Source of the DNA: MESE01 sp036675035
Lineage (GTDB): Bacteria; Pseudomonadota; Gammaproteobacteria; Burkholderiales; Burkholderiaceae_D
NCBI GenBank assembly: GCA_036675035.1
Contig: JAKFFO010000113.1
Span: 1 to 7,282 of the forward strand
Reading direction: 5' to 3'
Length of the DNA: 7,282 nucleotides
The notes under the pieces were generated by a model. That model saw only the letters and a list, made by a program, of their open reading frames with translations, did no database searches and was not told the DNA's origin. Shown here piece by piece: positions 6,764 to 7,282 of this stretch; positions within the stretch are counted from its first letter, which is position 1; every line of letters begins with the position of its first letter. The position numbers and the translations under genes were made by a program.

Positions 6764-6783
6764 TCTGGCTTGACTAAGCCGGA
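6764..6783 (+). other. Small stem-loop
   Basis: TCTGGCTT and AAGCCGGA form an 8-bp stem (one T-G wobble) around a GACT tetraloop. No T run follows. The function is unknown; it could be a weak 3' end structure for read-through from the ZIP gene. Confidence 0.35.
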
Positions 6784-6879
6784 ATGAAGCGTATTTGATG
6801 GGTTTATTTCGCCGTTGCTCAGATATGCCTCCAAGTTTTGATTCATAAAAAATGGACAAGCTTATATCAGGAGAAAATA

Positions 6880-6912
6880 AAAAGGCCCACGATCTATGTT
6901 CGCGGGCCTTTT
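6880..6912 (-). terminator. Intrinsic terminator of sodB, possibly bidirectional
   Basis: Twelve-base arms with one mismatch (AAAAGGCCCACG at 6880-6891, CGCGGGCCTTTT at 6901-6912) enclose a 9-base loop. Read on the minus strand, the GC-rich stem is followed by TTTTTATTTT, a strong U tract suited to ending sodB. Read on the plus strand, only TTTTG follows, so termination of transcripts from the ZIP side would be weaker. It sits about 110 bases after the sodB stop. Confidence 0.85.
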
Positions 6913-6932
6913 GATGGCGTGCTGTTTCAGTG

Positions 6933-6994
6933 TTCCGAACTATATTCCAGCTGCAACGAGAAATGCTCCGAACTTTATTGCTGTGTTCTGAACT
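6933..6994 (-). repeat. Three short direct repeats (AGTTCGGA-like) in the sodB 3' UTR
   Basis: On the plus strand TTCCGAACT (6933-6941), CTCCGAACT (6966-6974) and TTCTGAACT (6986-6994) recur at intervals of 33 and 20 bases. In the sodB transcript they read AGTTCAGAA, AGTTCGGAG and AGTTCGGAA. They lie between the sodB stop codon and its terminator. Chance similarity of such short units cannot be excluded. Confidence 0.45.
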
Positions 6995-7013
6995 TTCTTT
7001 CAAAGGAACACAG
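6981..7013 (-). other. Hairpin directly after the sodB stop codon
   Basis: CTGTGTTC (6981-6988) and GAACACAG (7006-7013) are perfect 8-base arms around a 17-base loop that can form an extra CTTT/AAAG pairing. No T tract follows on either strand, so it is a 3' UTR stem rather than a terminator. It begins seven bases downstream of the sodB stop codon. Confidence 0.55.
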
Positions 7014-7020
7014 AAAATAC

Positions 7021-7282
7021 TTATGCAAAGTTCTTTGCAACGAAATCCCAATTGACCAGATTCCAGAACATCTCGACATATTTCGGCCGCGCATTGCGGT
7101 AATCGATGTAATACGCATGTTCCCAGACGTCGCAGGTCATCAATGGCTTGTCGGCCGACGTCAGCGGGGTGGCCGCGTTGGACGTATTGGCGATATCCAC
7201 CGATCCATCGCCTTTTTTGACCAGCCAGGTCCAGCCGGAACCGAAGTTGCCGGCGCAGGATTTGCTGAATTCTTCCTTGAAT
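7021..7282 (-). CDS. sodB: Iron superoxide dismutase, C-terminal part
   Basis: The last 86 codons are present; the N-terminal half lies beyond the right edge. The enzyme dismutates superoxide to oxygen and hydrogen peroxide in the cytoplasm, using an active-site metal. The visible C-terminal domain has NFGSGWTWLV and the signature DVWEHAYYIDYRNARPKYVE, in which the Asp and the His of DVWEH are two of the four metal ligands; the other two (both His) are in the missing part. The ending VNWDFVAKNFA closely follows E. coli SodB, which favours the iron type, but a cambialistic or Mn form cannot be fully excluded without the N-terminal half. The TAA at 7021-7023 is followed by a 3' UTR of about 110 bases and a strong terminator. 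Confidence 0.95.
   Translation of the reverse strand, partial: FKEEFSKSCAGNFGSGWTWLVKKGDGSVDIANTSNAATPLTSADKPLMTCDVWEHAYYIDYRNARPKYVEMFWNLVNWDFVAKNFA

Larger units (their letters stand above)
6547..7020. other. Gene-poor interval between the ZIP gene and sodB
   Basis: A 474-base interval with no convincing protein gene, visibly AT-richer from about 6675 to 6880 (including a T8 run near 6678) than the flanking genes. It holds two interlocking inverted repeats (6597-6651), a small hairpin (6764-6783), a strong terminator (6880-6912), and the repeat-bearing sodB 3' UTR (6913-7020). Open frames of 71-104 codons here lack ribosome sites and recognisable composition. Confidence 0.7.

Noticed and set aside
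6562..6777. A 71-codon plus-strand open frame after the ZIP gene
   Set aside because: It has no Shine-Dalgarno, runs through the interlocked inverted repeats, and shows no recognisable domain.
6535..6846. A 103-codon minus-strand open frame
   Set aside because: There is no ribosome site before the ATG at 6846, it overlaps the ZIP 3' end, and its composition is not protein-family-like. A degenerate gene remnant cannot be fully excluded.
6852..6914. A 20-codon open frame running through the terminator stem
   Set aside because: It includes the terminator hairpin itself and no clear ribosome site precedes it; chance reading frame.
6737..7051. A 104-codon minus-strand open frame
   Set aside because: It overlaps the sodB 3' end in another frame and reads through the terminator, so it cannot be a normal gene.

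Overview
The window looks like chromosomal DNA of a GC-rich proteobacterium, most likely a betaproteobacterium of the Burkholderiales (Oxalobacteraceae-like). That guess rests on codon use and on the protein types: an Fe-type superoxide dismutase ending in VNWDFVAKNFA, a GH15 glucoamylase-like protein, and a three-gene TPP/enolase/FAD-oxidase block. No 16S or other lineage marker is present, so the placement is tentative. I see no mobile element, CRISPR array, tRNA or rRNA.

Left half (1-3481, minus strand): three tightly packed genes read leftwards. First is a thiamine-diphosphate enzyme of the acetolactate synthase/pyruvate oxidase superfamily (3481-1682). Three bases later comes an enolase-superfamily protein with a complete mandelate-racemase-type active site (1678-575). 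Overlapping its end by 16 bases is a FAD-linked (GlcD-type) oxidase that runs off the window (590-1). Upstream of the first gene is a full match to the sigma-54 (RpoN) promoter consensus, TGGCACG-N4-TTGCA. It is placed so that the transcript would start about 29 bases before the ATG, with a good Shine-Dalgarno inside that leader. The three genes probably form one RpoN-dependent operon for catabolism of a hydroxy acid or acid sugar. The substrate cannot be named from sequence.

Middle (3482-6546): a 311-base divergent intergenic region separates the operon from a plus-strand GH15 glucoamylase/trehalase-like gene (3793-5640). After a compact hairpin comes a ZIP-family metal transporter (5782-6546).

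Right end (6547-7282): a 474-base stretch without a convincing gene, partly AT-rich. It holds two interlocking inverted repeats, a small hairpin, a strong terminator that fits sodB best, and three short direct repeats plus another hairpin in the sodB 3' UTR. The 3' end of sodB (minus strand) closes the window.

No clearly new system is present. The points most worth following are the sigma-54-driven three-gene catabolic operon of unknown substrate, the dyad symmetry about 200 bases upstream of its promoter, and the structured RNA-like sequences between the ZIP gene and sodB.
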